Source: Caulobacter sp. SLTY (lineage in GTDB: Bacteria; Pseudomonadota; Alphaproteobacteria; Caulobacterales; Caulobacteraceae). Taken from it: a stretch of DNA of 37,680 nt. Made by a program: the position numbers and the translations under genes. The notes below the pieces were generated by a model. That model worked only from the letters and a program-made list of their open reading frames with translations, was not told where the DNA came from and searched no databases. The stretch covers positions 1-37,680 of the forward strand of contig NZ_JAAALA010000036.1 of the NCBI RefSeq assembly GCF_009905535.1, written 5' to 3'. This document shows positions 26,854-35,477 of the stretch, piece after piece. Each line of letters opens with the position of its first letter. The stretch's first letter is position 1.

Positions 26854-28389
26854 TTACTTCGTGCGGTTCGGCGTGCCGCCGCGCGAACGGATCACCGGCT
26901 TGGCCGCGCCTTCCTTCTCCATCCGCTTGGCCTTGGTGGCGCGCTTGACGCGCAGCTGCTTGGCCTCCTTGGCGCTGGAGGTGACGCCCAGCTTCTTGGG
27001 CTTGGGCCGCGGCCCCAGCGCCTTGCCCGACCCCATCGGCCGCTTGTCGCCCTGAGCGTCGGCATAGGGGTTGGCGCCCGACTTTATGGTGATGCGGATC
27101 GGCACGCCCGGCAGGTCGAAGCTCTCGCGGATCGAGTTGATCAGGTAGCGCCGATAATGCTCCGGCATCTGGTTGGCGCGGCTGGAGAACATGACGAAGG
27201 TGGGCGGCCGGGCTTTGGTCTGGGCGACGTATTTCGGCTTGATCCGCTTGCCGTTGACGGCGGGCGGCGGGTGGCGCTGGATGGCCATGGCCAGCCAGTC
27301 GTTGAGGTCGCGGGTTTTCACCTTGGTCGACCAGTTGGTGTAGGTCTTGATGACGGCCGGCATCAGCTTGTCGAGGCCGTAGCCGGTCTCGGCCGACAGG
27401 GCCACAACCGGTGCGCCCCGGACCTGGGGCAGCATGCGCTCGGCGTGTTCGCGGAAATTCTTCAGGGTCTCGGCCTGGTCCTCGACAAGGTCCCACTTGG
27501 CCAGCACGAAGACCAGCGAGCGGCCCTCCCGCTCCACCAGGTCGGCCAGCTGCAGGTCCTGCACCTCGAACGGGTGGGTGGCGTCCATGACCAGCAGGAC
27601 GACCTCGGCATAGACGATGGTGCGAATGCTGTCGGAGACCGACAGCTGCTCCAGCTTCTCCTGGATCTTGGCTTTCTTGCGGAGGCCGGCGGTATCCACC
27701 AGGCGGACCTTCTTGCCCTGCCATTCCCACTCGACCGAGATGGAGTCGCGGGTGATGCCGGCTTCCGGGCCGGTCAGCATGCGGTCCTCGCCGATCAGGG
27801 CGTTGACCAGGGTCGACTTGCCGGCGTTCGGACGGCCGACGATGGCCAGTCGGACGGGCTTGTCGCCTTCGTCTTCAGCTTCGTCGTCCTGATGCTCGGG
27901 GGCGATGTTGACCAGGGCCGCATAGAGGTCGGCCATGCCCTCGCCGTGCTCGCCGCTGAGCGGGATGGGTTCGCCGAAGCCCAGGGTCCAGGCCTCGGCG
28001 ATGCCGGGCTCGCCCTGCTTGCCCTCAGCCTTGTTGGCGCCCAGCAGCACCGGCTTGTCGCGCTTGCGCAGGATCTCGGCGAACACCTCGTCCAGCGGGG
28101 TTATCCCCTCGCGGGCGTCGATCAGGAACAGGCAGACGTCGGCCTCGTCGATGGCCAGCTCGGTCTGGCGGCGCATCCGCGCCTCCAGGGTATCGTCATC
28201 CACATCCTCGAAACCGGCGGTATCGACCAGGCTGAGGTTCATGTCGCCGATGCTGCCGCTGGCGAACCGGCGGTCGCGGGTAACCCCCGGACGGTCGTCG
28301 ACGATGGCGAGCTTCTTGCCGGCCAGCCTGTTGAACAGGGTGGACTTGCCGACGTTCGGTCTTCCGACAATGGCGAGCTTCAGGGGCAT
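26854..28389 (-). CDS. der: Ribosome-associated GTPase Der (EngA)
   Basis: A 511-residue tandem GTPase for 50S assembly. The first G domain has GRPNVGKST (8-16) and DTAGFED, the second GRPNAGKST (near 182) and DTAGLRKKAK. A C-terminal KH-like domain follows, with SRANQMPEHYRRYL and PGVPIRITIKSGANPY. The G4 motifs are unusual: NKAE in domain 1 and AKWD in domain 2, against the usual NKxD. A basic tail of about 65 residues (KPKKLGVTSSAKEAKQLRVK and on) extends past the KH fold. It is the third gene after yfgM-like and bamB, the same order as in E. coli, but separated from bamB by 170 bp with two hairpins. Confidence 0.96.
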   Translation of the reverse strand: MPLKLAIVGRPNVGKSTLFNRLAGKKLAIVDDRPGVTRDRRFASGSIGDMNLSLVDTAGFEDVDDDTLEARMRRQTELAIDEADVCLFLIDAREGITPLDEVFAEILRKRDKPVLLGANKAEGKQGEPGIAEAWTLGFGEPIPLSGEHGEGMADLYAALVNIAPEHQDDEAEDEGDKPVRLAIVGRPNAGKSTLVNALIGEDRMLTGPEAGITRDSISVEWEWQGKKVRLVDTAGLRKKAKIQEKLEQLSVSDSIRTIVYAEVVLLVMDATHPFEVQDLQLADLVEREGRSLVFVLAKWDLVEDQAETLKNFREHAERMLPQVRGAPVVALSAETGYGLDKLMPAVIKTYTNWSTKVKTRDLNDWLAMAIQRHPPPAVNGKRIKPKYVAQTKARPPTFVMFSSRANQMPEHYRRYLINSIRESFDLPGVPIRITIKSGANPYADAQGDKRPMGSGKALGPRPKPKKLGVTSSAKEAKQLRVKRATKAKRMEKEGAAKPVIRSRGGTPNRTK

Positions 28390-28454
28390 GGGGTCTTTCC
28401 GGATACCCTAGTCTATCCGGTCCGGACAAAGGGGGCGTGGTGCAAATGCAAAGA

Positions 28455-28482
28455 GGCGGCGGCTCTTGGCAGAACCGCCGCC
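28455..28482 (-). terminator. Terminator-like hairpin between bamB and der
   Basis: On the minus strand a 12-bp stem (GGCGGCGGTTCT with AGAGCCGCCGCC, one G-T pair) has a GCCA loop and is followed by TCTTTGCATTT. This is the best intrinsic-terminator shape in the window. It lies 77 nt after the bamB stop and 65 nt before der. Confidence 0.6.
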
Positions 28483-28522
28483 CCTTTACAAGGTTTCGCT
28501 TTTTCGTTGGCGCGCAATTCGC

Positions 28523-28547
28523 CGCCGAACCGGTACCCGTTTCGGCG
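28523..28547 (-). repeat. Second dyad between bamB and der
   Basis: The 7-bp arms CGCCGAA and TTCGGCG enclose a smaller CGG/CCG pairing around GTA, with one mismatch. It starts 12 nt after the bamB stop, ahead of the stronger hairpin at 28455-28482. It may form part of the same 3'-end structure. Confidence 0.4.
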
Positions 28548-28559
28548 ATTGCATATGCC

Positions 28560-29918
28560 TTAGCGGATCGCCACCAGTTCGGCCTTGTCGGTCACCACAT
28601 AGACCATGCCGCCCGCCGCGACGGGGGTGATCAGGGCCGGGCCGCCGATCTTCAGGGTCTTGGTGGTCTCGCCGGTCTTGGGGTTGATCGACAGGGCGCG
28701 GCCGTCGCTGGAGACGACGACCAGCTTGTCGGACGCCAGGACCGGGCCGAAGAACAGGCTCTTGTCCTTGGTCTTCTTGATCCCCTCGTTGAGGTCCTTG
28801 ATCCAGTAGACCTGGCCGGTCTCGCGCGAGGCGCAGACCAGCTCGCCGGCCCGGCTGATGATGTAGACCACGTCGCCGGCGGGCCACGGGGTGGCGATCG
28901 ACGACACCGGCAGCGACCAGCGGGGCTGGCCAGAACGAAGGTCGATGGCGGCGAACACGCCCGAATGGCTGGCGGCGAACACGTCGCCCTTGAAGATCAC
29001 CGGCCGGCCGGCCACGTCGCGGATTTCCGACAGGGCGTTGGTGCGGCTGGCGCGCGACAGGGCGTTGTTCCACAGGTCGTTGCCGTTGCCGGCGCGCAGG
29101 GCGACCAGCTCGCCCGAGGCGAAGGCGGCCACGACCACATCGCCCGAGATGGCCGGGCTGGAGGCCGACAGGATGCGGGCCGGCTCGACCAGGGCCTGGA
29201 AGTTCCAGGCCGGGGCGCCGGTGGCGGCATCGAAGGTCAGCAGTTCGTTGTCGGTGCTGATCGCATAGACCTTGCCGGCACTGATCGTCGGGGCGCCGTG
29301 GATCGGCGAGGATACGTCCTGGCGCCAGCCCACCTCACCGGTGGCGGCATCCAGCTGGGCGACGAACCGGAAGCCGGACGAGACGTAGATCTTGCCGTTC
29401 GAATAGGCGATGCCGCCGCCGAAGCCGACCTTGTCGCGGCGGTTGTCGGCCTTGAGCCGGCGCTTCCAGATCTGGGCGCCCGTGCGGGCGTCCATGGCCA
29501 CGACATCGGCCTCCGCGTCCATGACATAGACGCGACCGTCGGCCAGGATGGGCGGGGCGGTGACGTGGACCTTGACGTTCGAGGCCTTGCCGAAGCCCTT
29601 GCGCCAGGCGATCTCGAACGCCGGGGCGGCCTCGACGTGCTCGACGACCACCTCTGTGGGGCCGCCGGGCAGAGTCCAGTCGGGCTGACCCACCGCGGCG
29701 GGCAGGAAGAAATCGACGCCCTGCAGGCCCTCGGCCGCTGTCACCTTCTCGTCGAAGGCGATGACCGAGATGCGCCGGCCGTCGGCGGCCTCGTCCTTGA
29801 CCTCCTTCTCCTTGAAGGGGTTCAGCCGGTCCACCGTGCCGGAAACCGTCGAGCAGCCGGCGGAAACCGCCGCTACGCCGATGAAGAGAGCGGTCAGGAT
29901 GCCGCGACTTGCGATCAT
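28560..29918 (-). CDS. bamB: Outer membrane assembly lipoprotein BamB
   Basis: A 452-residue PQQ-type beta-propeller lipoprotein. It starts with a signal peptide and lipobox VSAGC (Cys22). The repeated blades are visible as VYVMDAEADVVAMDARTGAQ, GKIYVSSGFRFVAQLDAATG, GKVYAISTDNELLTFDAATG, GELVALRAGNG, GVFAAIDLRSG, GELVCASRETG and GRALSINPKTG. BamB supports BamA in folding outer-membrane beta-barrels from the periplasmic face. The gene lies between a YfgM-like gene and der, the same neighbourhood as in enteric bacteria, which supports the call over other PQQ-repeat proteins. Confidence 0.92.
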   Translation of the reverse strand: MIASRGILTALFIGVAAVSAGCSTVSGTVDRLNPFKEKEVKDEAADGRRISVIAFDEKVTAAEGLQGVDFFLPAAVGQPDWTLPGGPTEVVVEHVEAAPAFEIAWRKGFGKASNVKVHVTAPPILADGRVYVMDAEADVVAMDARTGAQIWKRRLKADNRRDKVGFGGGIAYSNGKIYVSSGFRFVAQLDAATGEVGWRQDVSSPIHGAPTISAGKVYAISTDNELLTFDAATGAPAWNFQALVEPARILSASSPAISGDVVVAAFASGELVALRAGNGNDLWNNALSRASRTNALSEIRDVAGRPVIFKGDVFAASHSGVFAAIDLRSGQPRWSLPVSSIATPWPAGDVVYIISRAGELVCASRETGQVYWIKDLNEGIKKTKDKSLFFGPVLASDKLVVVSSDGRALSINPKTGETTKTLKIGGPALITPVAAGGMVYVVTDKAELVAIR

Positions 29919-30036
29919 GGAACTGCCTTTGGACGCAGGGAAACCGCGGGAACGGACGCCCCCGCCCCCTGGAGGTTGGAATCGAGCAGGGCCAAGGCGG
30001 ATTTGAGGCAGCGCCCCAATCCGCCAGAACCCGCCA

Positions 30037-30792
30037 TTACTGGGTCGCCTCAGGCGGCAGAACCATGCCGGGCGGCAGCCCAGGCATCATCTGCGGCGCC
30101 GGAGGGGTTTCAACCGCCTGCTTCGCCGCCTTGGCCACCACATCGCCGCCGCCGCGATCGATCTGGGCCACCGCCTGGCGGGCGCGCTCGCGCATGCCGG
30201 GAGGGGCGTCGAAGATCTGGCTCAGCACGACGAAATCGGTGCGGGCTTCCTTGGTCTTGCCGTCGCGCAGCTTGAGGAAGGCCAGGGCCTCCTTGGCCAG
30301 CAACCGGAAGGGCCGGTCGTCGCCGGTCAGCGGGGTGATCCGCTTTTCCAGGTCGGCATAGGGCGCCTTGTCCATCAGGGCGTAGATCGAGCGCAGGCCA
30401 GCCAGGTCCTTCAGCAGCGGATCCGGGGCGGTCTTGGCCGCCTGGTCGAACAGCTTGACGGCGCCTTCGGTGTCGCCCGCCTCGAGCCGCATGCCGCCCT
30501 GTTGGAACAGGGCCAGGGTCTTGTAGCCGGCATTGCCGCCCTTGGCCGTCTCGGCCAGCAGGGTGGTGGCCTTGCCGGCGTCCTGTTGCTGCAGGGCCTG
30601 CTGGGCCTCGAACAGGCTGGTGGAGGCCTTGTTACGGGCCCCGTCCTGCCAGGCGGTCCAGCCCCACAGGCCGCCGCCGATGACAACCACCGCCGCCCCG
30701 ATCCCCAGGATCCAGGGCAGAGCCCGCTTGACGATCGCCATGTAGCGCTCGGTGCGGAGCTGGTCCTCGACCTCTTCGAAAACATCGACCAC
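30037..30792 (-). CDS. YfgM-like tetratricopeptide membrane protein
   Basis: A 251-residue protein with one N-terminal membrane anchor (about 25-45, PWILGIGAAVVVIGGGLWGW) after a short acidic cytoplasmic stretch, and a periplasmic helical-repeat domain (ASTSLFEAQQALQQQDAGKA, TLALFQQGGMRLEAGDTEGA, EALAFLKLRDGKTKEARTDF). The C-terminus is Pro/Met-rich. This matches the TPR_21/YfgM type, which in E. coli associates with SecYEG and periplasmic chaperones. It starts with GTG 30792 (VVDVFEEVEDQ). It is first in a run with bamB and der. 118 bp without a gene separate it from bamB. Confidence 0.85.
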   Translation of the reverse strand: MVDVFEEVEDQLRTERYMAIVKRALPWILGIGAAVVVIGGGLWGWTAWQDGARNKASTSLFEAQQALQQQDAGKATTLLAETAKGGNAGYKTLALFQQGGMRLEAGDTEGAVKLFDQAAKTAPDPLLKDLAGLRSIYALMDKAPYADLEKRITPLTGDDRPFRLLAKEALAFLKLRDGKTKEARTDFVVLSQIFDAPPGMRERARQAVAQIDRGGGDVVAKAAKQAVETPPAPQMMPGLPPGMVLPPEATQ

Positions 30793-30833
30793 GAAAGAAA
30801 GACTCCGCTGGGAGGGATTTAGTGGAGGCGGAA

Positions 30834-30860
30834 CCTATAGGCTCGCCTTGTAGGGCGCAA
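30834..30860 (-). promoter_or_regulatory. Possible promoter of the yfgM-like/bamB unit
   Basis: On the minus strand TTGCGC (30860-30855) and TATAGG (30839-30834) are separated by 15 nt, in the 96-bp gap upstream of the GTG at 30792. The spacing is short for a classical sigma-70 site but acceptable for Caulobacter housekeeping promoters. Confidence 0.3.
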
Positions 30861-30888
30861 CGCAGGCTTCTCGATCAGAACCGGACGA

Positions 30889-31779
30889 TCAGGTCGGGGC
30901 CAGATCGTTGGCCTCGTCCTCACGCCGGCGGCGACGCTCGATCAGCCAGACGCACCAGACCGACACCTCGTACAGAAACACCAGGGGCACGGCGAGCATC
31001 ATCATGCTGATCGGATCTGGCGGGGTGACGATCGCGGCCAGGATGGCGACACCGAGGATGGCGTAGCGGCGGCCGGCGCGGAGCATCTCCGAACTGACCA
31101 GACCGGCCATGCCACAAAGGGTCAGCACCACCGGCAGCTGGAAGCACAGGCCGAAGGCCAGCACCAGGGCGGTGACCAGCGACAGATACTCGTCGACCTT
31201 CGGCGTCAGGGCCACGGAGATGCCGGCCCCATCGATCTGCTGCGACAGGGAGAACCACAGCACGAACGGCAGCATGATGTAGTAGACCAGCGCCGCGCCC
31301 AGGGTGAACAGCACCGGTGAGGCCAGCAGGAAGGGCAGGAAGGCGCGACGTTCGCGCTTGTAGAGGCCCGGGGCCACGAAGCGGTACAGCTGCCAAGCCA
31401 GCACCGGGAAGGTGATGAGCAGGGCGCCGAAGCCGGCCACCTTCAGCTTGGTGAAGAAGAACTCAAGGGCCGCGGTGTAGATCAGCTTCAGCTGTTCGGC
31501 GTCAGGCGCGACGGGGACATGCTTCTGGCCGAGCAGGGCCAGGATCAGGTCGAAGTAGCCGTGGCTGCTGCCGCTGGCCTTCTGGACCGCAAGCAGGTTC
31601 TGGGCGGCCGAGAAGGGCTCGACCAGGAACATGAAAATCCGGTCGGCCACGGAGAAGCAGAGGAAGAAGCCCAGCACCAGGGCGATCACGCAGATAATCA
31701 GCCGCTTGCGCAGCTCGACCAGATGATCGAGCAGCGGGGCGCGCGAGGACTCGATGTCGCTTTCGTCGTCGAGGCTCAC
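30889..31779 (-). CDS. tatC: Sec-independent protein translocase TatC
   Basis: A 296-residue polytopic membrane protein that binds twin-arginine signal peptides together with TatB. It begins with an acidic stretch then APLLDHLVELRKRLIICVIA, the conserved TatC N-terminus. Six membrane segments follow, with FVAPGLYKRERRAFLPFLLA and FGLCFQLPVVLTLCGMAGLV as recognisable signature regions. An insertion in the first periplasmic loop (AQNLLAVQKASGSSHGYFDL) makes it longer than E. coli TatC (258). It overlaps tatB by 4 nt and ends the tatABC operon. Confidence 0.96.
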   Translation of the reverse strand: MSLDDESDIESSRAPLLDHLVELRKRLIICVIALVLGFFLCFSVADRIFMFLVEPFSAAQNLLAVQKASGSSHGYFDLILALLGQKHVPVAPDAEQLKLIYTAALEFFFTKLKVAGFGALLITFPVLAWQLYRFVAPGLYKRERRAFLPFLLASPVLFTLGAALVYYIMLPFVLWFSLSQQIDGAGISVALTPKVDEYLSLVTALVLAFGLCFQLPVVLTLCGMAGLVSSEMLRAGRRYAILGVAILAAIVTPPDPISMMMLAVPLVFLYEVSVWCVWLIERRRRREDEANDLAPT

Positions 31780-32345
31780 GTGACGATGTCCGATTTGGCG
31801 CGGCGGCGTTTCGGGGCGGCGGCGACCTCCGCCTTGTGGGCCGCCTTGGGCTTGGCGGCCTTGGGCTTGGCGGCGGTGGACTTGGCCGGCGCCTTGCGCT
31901 TCGGCGCGGCTTTATCGGCGGTAGGCGCCTTGGTTGCGCGGGGCTTGCGCGCGGTCTTCGGCTGGGTCGGCTCGGGCTCCGGCGCCTCATAGGGCGTCGA
32001 GGCCATGGCCGGGGCAAAGGTGACCTCGCCGGATTTCAAGCTGCCTTCGATATCAGCGAACACCTGATCGACGGAGGGGTCGCGCATGTCGTCGGCCGCC
32101 GCCTTCATCGGCTCGGTGAACTGGCCGGACCGCATGGCCTCGACCTCCTTGCGGAGTTCGTCGAGCTCCGACTGGCGGGCCATGTCGTCGAAGCTGGCGC
32201 GGAATTCGGACGCCATGCCGCGCAGCCGGGCGATGAACTGCCCGATCCGGCGCATCAGCAGCGGCAGGTCCTTGGGTCCCACGACGATCAGGGCCACGGC
32301 GGCCACGATCAGCATTTCGGAGACGCCGATGTCAGGCGAAAGCAT
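31776..32345 (-). CDS. tatB: Sec-independent protein translocase TatB
   Basis: A 189-residue TatB with one membrane helix (SEMLIVAAVALIVVGPKDLP, about 9-28), then the amphipathic helix LLMRRIGQFIARLRGMASEF and a charged coil (ELDELRKEVEAMRSG). The C-terminal 60 residues are an Ala/Lys/Pro-rich tail (KAPAKSTAAKPKAAKPKAAH), probably disordered. The VGP motif distinguishes it from TatA (FG). It forms the TatBC receptor with the overlapping tatC product. A perfect palindrome CGCCTTAAGGCG (32351-32362) lies just before the ATG and contains its AAGG ribosome site. Confidence 0.95.
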   Translation of the reverse strand: MLSPDIGVSEMLIVAAVALIVVGPKDLPLLMRRIGQFIARLRGMASEFRASFDDMARQSELDELRKEVEAMRSGQFTEPMKAAADDMRDPSVDQVFADIEGSLKSGEVTFAPAMASTPYEAPEPEPTQPKTARKPRATKAPTADKAAPKRKAPAKSTAAKPKAAKPKAAHKAEVAAAPKRRRAKSDIVT

Positions 32346-32397
32346 GGGCGCGCCTTAAGGCGTTGGCGGGGAGGCGATCAAGCCCGTTCGGCGGTCG

Positions 32398-32640
32398 TCA
32401 GGAGACGATCGTATCCTTCTTGCGGCTCGTGGTCTTGCGTGCCGTGGTCGAGCGGGGCAGCGGCTTGGCCGGCTCCTCCTCTTCCTCGGGCGTCGCATCA
32501 TCGCCCTTCAGGCCGTCGCGGAAGGCGCGGATGCCCTTGGCGGCGTCGCCCATCAGGCCCGACAGCTTGCCGCGACCGCCAAACAGCAGCAGCGCGATGA
32601 TCACGACCGGGATGATGTGCCAGAGGCTCAGGCTACCCAT
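32398..32640 (-). CDS. tatA: Sec-independent protein translocase TatA
   Basis: An 80-residue pore-forming Tat subunit. It has a short periplasmic start (MGSLSLWHI), one membrane helix ([13 protein letters not shown] with the conserved FG hinge), an amphipathic helix ([20 protein letters not shown]), then an acidic stretch of five Glu and a Lys/Arg/Thr tail. AGGAG lies 11 nt before the ATG. First gene of tatABC, with a promoter-like sequence upstream. Possible Tat cargo in this window includes the TRRSLLA protein at 5903-7162. Confidence 0.95.
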   Translation of the reverse strand: MGSLSLWHIIPVVIIALLLFGGRGKLSGLMGDAAKGIRAFRDGLKGDDATPEEEEEPAKPLPRSTTARKTTSRKKDTIVS

Positions 32641-32698
32641 CTTGCAAGAAACTCCTGTGCGCCGCGGATCGGGCGGCGATGTCCCTGTTGTTGCGCGC

Positions 32699-32728
32699 TA
32701 TATAGGCGCTGATGAGGCGCGGGGCCAA
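32699..32728 (-). promoter_or_regulatory. Probable promoter of tatABC
   Basis: On the minus strand TTGGCC (32728-32723) and TATATA (32704-32699) are 18 nt apart, 59 nt upstream of the tatA ATG. This is the only AT-rich -10-like element in the 131-bp gap. Confidence 0.4.
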
Positions 32729-32771
32729 ATGAAAGCGCCGTAAGCGTCGATCCGTCCCGAAATCCCCCGCC

Positions 32772-34718
32772 TCAGGCGAACCGTGCAGCCGCCATGAAGC
32801 CCAGCCGCGTGACCGAGACCCGGTCATCGTCCAGCACCTGCAGGCAGCGCTTGGCATGAAGCTGCTCGATGGCCAGCGCCAGCCGACCCTCGGCGAAGGG
32901 ACCGAATCGGTCTGCCTCCAGGCTCAGGGCTTGTCGCGAGGTCGCCTCACCCGGGCCCAGCCCGAGGCTGTTGATCGCCCGCATGACCGCGCTCTCGCCA
33001 TCGTTCAGGATCATGTCAGCCGGCCCCTCGTCATCGGGCTCGCCGGCGGCGTCGCGAACCGCCCTGGCGCGGGACAGGGCCCGCTCCAGCATGGCGGCGG
33101 CAATTTCCTGCTCGCCCATGATCGCCTCGTCCGCGCCGTGGGTGATCAGGTGGCGAACCTCCTCGTCCGAATGAGCGCGGGCGATGATCTCGATGCCGGG
33201 GTTGGCGCGCCGGGCCTGCTCGACGATCTGGCCGCCCTCGAAGCCATCGGGAACAGCGACGAACAGGCGCTTGGCCTCCGATGCCCGCGCCGCCGACAGC
33301 AGCCGGCCGTCATGGGCGTTGCCCTCGAACACCTCGTAACCGGCTTCGCTGGCCGCGGTCACCCGTTCCTGGCGATTCTCGATGACCAGGAAGGGCTGGG
33401 CCGCCATCTCCAGGCCCTTGGCCACCAGTTTGCCGACCCGGCCGTAGCCCACCAGGATGGTGTGTTCGGTCAGCGCCGTGGGGAAAATGTCGTTGGCCGG
33501 CGCCGGAATGCCGGCTGCCTCCGCCGGGCCGGGCCGGCGTCGTTGAACCTTGGCCGCCAGGGCGAAGATGAATGGGTTGAGCACAATGGAAATGATCGCC
33601 CCGCCCAGGATCAGGTCGCGCCCGTCCTCGGGCAGCAGGTTGAGGCTGACGCCCAGCCCCGCCAGGATGAAGGAGAACTCGCCGATCTGCGCCAGGCTGG
33701 CGGCGATGGTCAGGGCCTTCTCGTTGTCATGTTTGAACAGCCGGACGATGGCGTAGGCGACGATCGACTTGCCGACCACGATGATCGCCACGGTCGCGAC
33801 CAACGGCCAGGCCTGTTCGGTCAACACCGACGGATTGAATAGCATCCCGACCGATACGAAGAACAGCACCGCGAAGGCGTCGCGCAGCGGCAGGGTCTCT
33901 TCGGCGGCCCGGTGGCTGAGTTCGGACTCGGCCAGGATCATCCCGGCGAAGAAGGCGCCCAGCGCGAAGGAGACGCCGAACAGCGAGGCCGCGCCGAAAG
34001 CGATGCCTAGCGCGATGGCGAGGACCGCCAGGCGGAACAGCTCCCGCGATCCGGTGTGGGCGATGTAGTGCATCACCCAGGGCACCACGCGCCGGCCGAC
34101 GATCAGCATGAAGGCGACGAAGCCGGCAACCTTGGCGATGGTGATCACCAGCGGCATCACCCAGTCGCCGCCGCCCGCTCCGGCCGCCGGATTGAGCGCC
34201 CCGGCCAGGGCCGGGATCAGCACAAGGGCGAGAACCATGGCCAGGTCCTCGACGATCAGCCAGCCCACCGCAATGCGGCCTCGATCGGTCTGAACGATCC
34301 GCCGCTCCTGCAGGGCGCGCAGCAGCACCACGGTCGAGGCGACCGACAGGGCCAGACCGAAGACGATCCCTGCCATCAGCGACCAGCCCAGCAGATGGGC
34401 CAGGCCCATGCCGAGCAGTGTCGCAGCCGCCATCTGGGCCACGGCGCCGGGAATGGCGATGGCCTTCACCGACATCAGGTCCTTGAGCGAAAAGTGAAGC
34501 CCGACCCCGAACATCAGCAGGATCACGCCGATCTCGGCCAATTCATTGGCCAGGGCCTGGTCGGCCACATAGCCCGGCGTGAACGGCCCCACCACGACCC
34601 CGGCCATCAGGTAACCGACCAGGGGCGAAATCTTCAACCGGTGCGCCAACGCCCCAAAGGCGAAGGCGATCGTCAGGCCGGCGACGATTGTGGCGATCAG
34701 CGGGGTATGATGCGGCAT
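32772..34718 (-). CDS. ybaL: YbaL/KefB-type cation:proton antiporter with C-terminal extension
   Basis: A 648-residue protein. The ATG at 34718 (MPHHTPLIATIVAGLTIAFA) matches the family start; the frame runs on to 34766. The CPA2 antiporter domain (about 1-390) has twelve or so membrane segments with LMFGVGLHFSLKDLMSVKAI, LALSVASTVVLLRAL and FFAGMILAESELSHRA. A TrkA-N (RCK) NAD-binding domain follows (VGYGRVGKLVAKGL, about 428-541). About 90 further residues (ILNDGESAVMRAINSLGLGP to the end) are not part of the E. coli YbaL length (558) and may form a small winged-helix-like domain. The ion and regulator are unknown. It stands alone between tatABC and scpB. Confidence 0.9.
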   Translation of the reverse strand: MPHHTPLIATIVAGLTIAFAFGALAHRLKISPLVGYLMAGVVVGPFTPGYVADQALANELAEIGVILLMFGVGLHFSLKDLMSVKAIAIPGAVAQMAAATLLGMGLAHLLGWSLMAGIVFGLALSVASTVVLLRALQERRIVQTDRGRIAVGWLIVEDLAMVLALVLIPALAGALNPAAGAGGGDWVMPLVITIAKVAGFVAFMLIVGRRVVPWVMHYIAHTGSRELFRLAVLAIALGIAFGAASLFGVSFALGAFFAGMILAESELSHRAAEETLPLRDAFAVLFFVSVGMLFNPSVLTEQAWPLVATVAIIVVGKSIVAYAIVRLFKHDNEKALTIAASLAQIGEFSFILAGLGVSLNLLPEDGRDLILGGAIISIVLNPFIFALAAKVQRRRPGPAEAAGIPAPANDIFPTALTEHTILVGYGRVGKLVAKGLEMAAQPFLVIENRQERVTAASEAGYEVFEGNAHDGRLLSAARASEAKRLFVAVPDGFEGGQIVEQARRANPGIEIIARAHSDEEVRHLITHGADEAIMGEQEIAAAMLERALSRARAVRDAAGEPDDEGPADMILNDGESAVMRAINSLGLGPGEATSRQALSLEADRFGPFAEGRLALAIEQLHAKRCLQVLDDDRVSVTRLGFMAAARFA

Positions 34719-34823
34719 GGGCTCCGGAAGGCTGGGGACGGCTGGGGGTGCGGCGGAATATCGCACATAGGCGGGTGATGCGCGACCGCAACCGCTGCGG
34801 GTCCAGTTTTCCGGGGGTAAACC

Positions 34824-35477
34824 CTATTCGTCCCCGACGAAGTCCTGCACGAACTCGGGCGAATCGCCGCCCTCCAGATCCAGTTCGTCCTCCGTGTCGG
34901 AGGCGTCGCTCGCCAGGCTGGGGTCGGGGACAGAAAACCCCGGCGGCAGGTTCATGTCGAGCAGGCCCAGCGCCTTCATGTCGGTCATGCCCGGCAGGTC
35001 GGCCAGGTTGGCCAGGCCGAAGGTCTCAAGGAACATGTCGGTGGTGCCATAGGTCACCGGTCGGCCCGGCGTGCGGCGACGGCCGCGCATGCGGACAAGG
35101 CCCAGCTCCAGCAGGACGTCGAGCGTGCCCTTGCTGGCCTGGACGCCGCGCACGGCTTCAATCTCCGCCCGGGTGACCGGCTGGTGGTAGGCGATGATGG
35201 CCAGCGTCTCCTGCGCGGCCTTGGACAGGCGCCGGGGCTCCTCCCGCTCCTCGGTCATCAGGAATGCCAGGTCGGCGGCGGTCTGAATCCGCCAGCGGCC
35301 GGCCACTTCCACCAGCTCCACACCGCGCCCGTCGAACCGCTGGCGTAGCGCCTGGATGGCTTCAACGACGTCCGCCCCCTCGGGCAGGCGACGCGCGAGA
35401 TCGTTGATGCTGAGCGGCTCGGCGGCGGCGAACAGCAGGGCCTCTATGCAGCGTTCGATGTGGTGCTGGTCGTTCAC
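34824..35477 (-). CDS. scpB: Segregation and condensation protein ScpB
   Basis: A 217-residue ScpB, with the two winged-helix domains typical of this kleisin-binding subunit: HHIERCIEALLFAAAEPLSI at the start and QETLAIIAYHQPVTRAEIEA with RGVQASKGTLDVLLELGLVR and GRPVTYGTTDMFLETFGL further on. A long acidic C-terminal tail (SDTEDELDLEGGDSPEFVQD) follows. It starts with GTG 35477, overlapping scpA by 4 nt (GTGA). Together with ScpA and SMC it forms the chromosome condensin complex. Confidence 0.95.
   Translation of the reverse strand: MNDQHHIERCIEALLFAAAEPLSINDLARRLPEGADVVEAIQALRQRFDGRGVELVEVAGRWRIQTAADLAFLMTEEREEPRRLSKAAQETLAIIAYHQPVTRAEIEAVRGVQASKGTLDVLLELGLVRMRGRRRTPGRPVTYGTTDMFLETFGLANLADLPGMTDMKALGLLDMNLPPGFSVPDPSLASDASDTEDELDLEGGDSPEFVQDFVGDE

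Noticed and set aside
28437..30275. 612-codon plus-strand frame across bamB
   Set aside because: Antisense to bamB with low-complexity Gly/Asp/Val/Arg composition; the bamB propeller repeats are clear.
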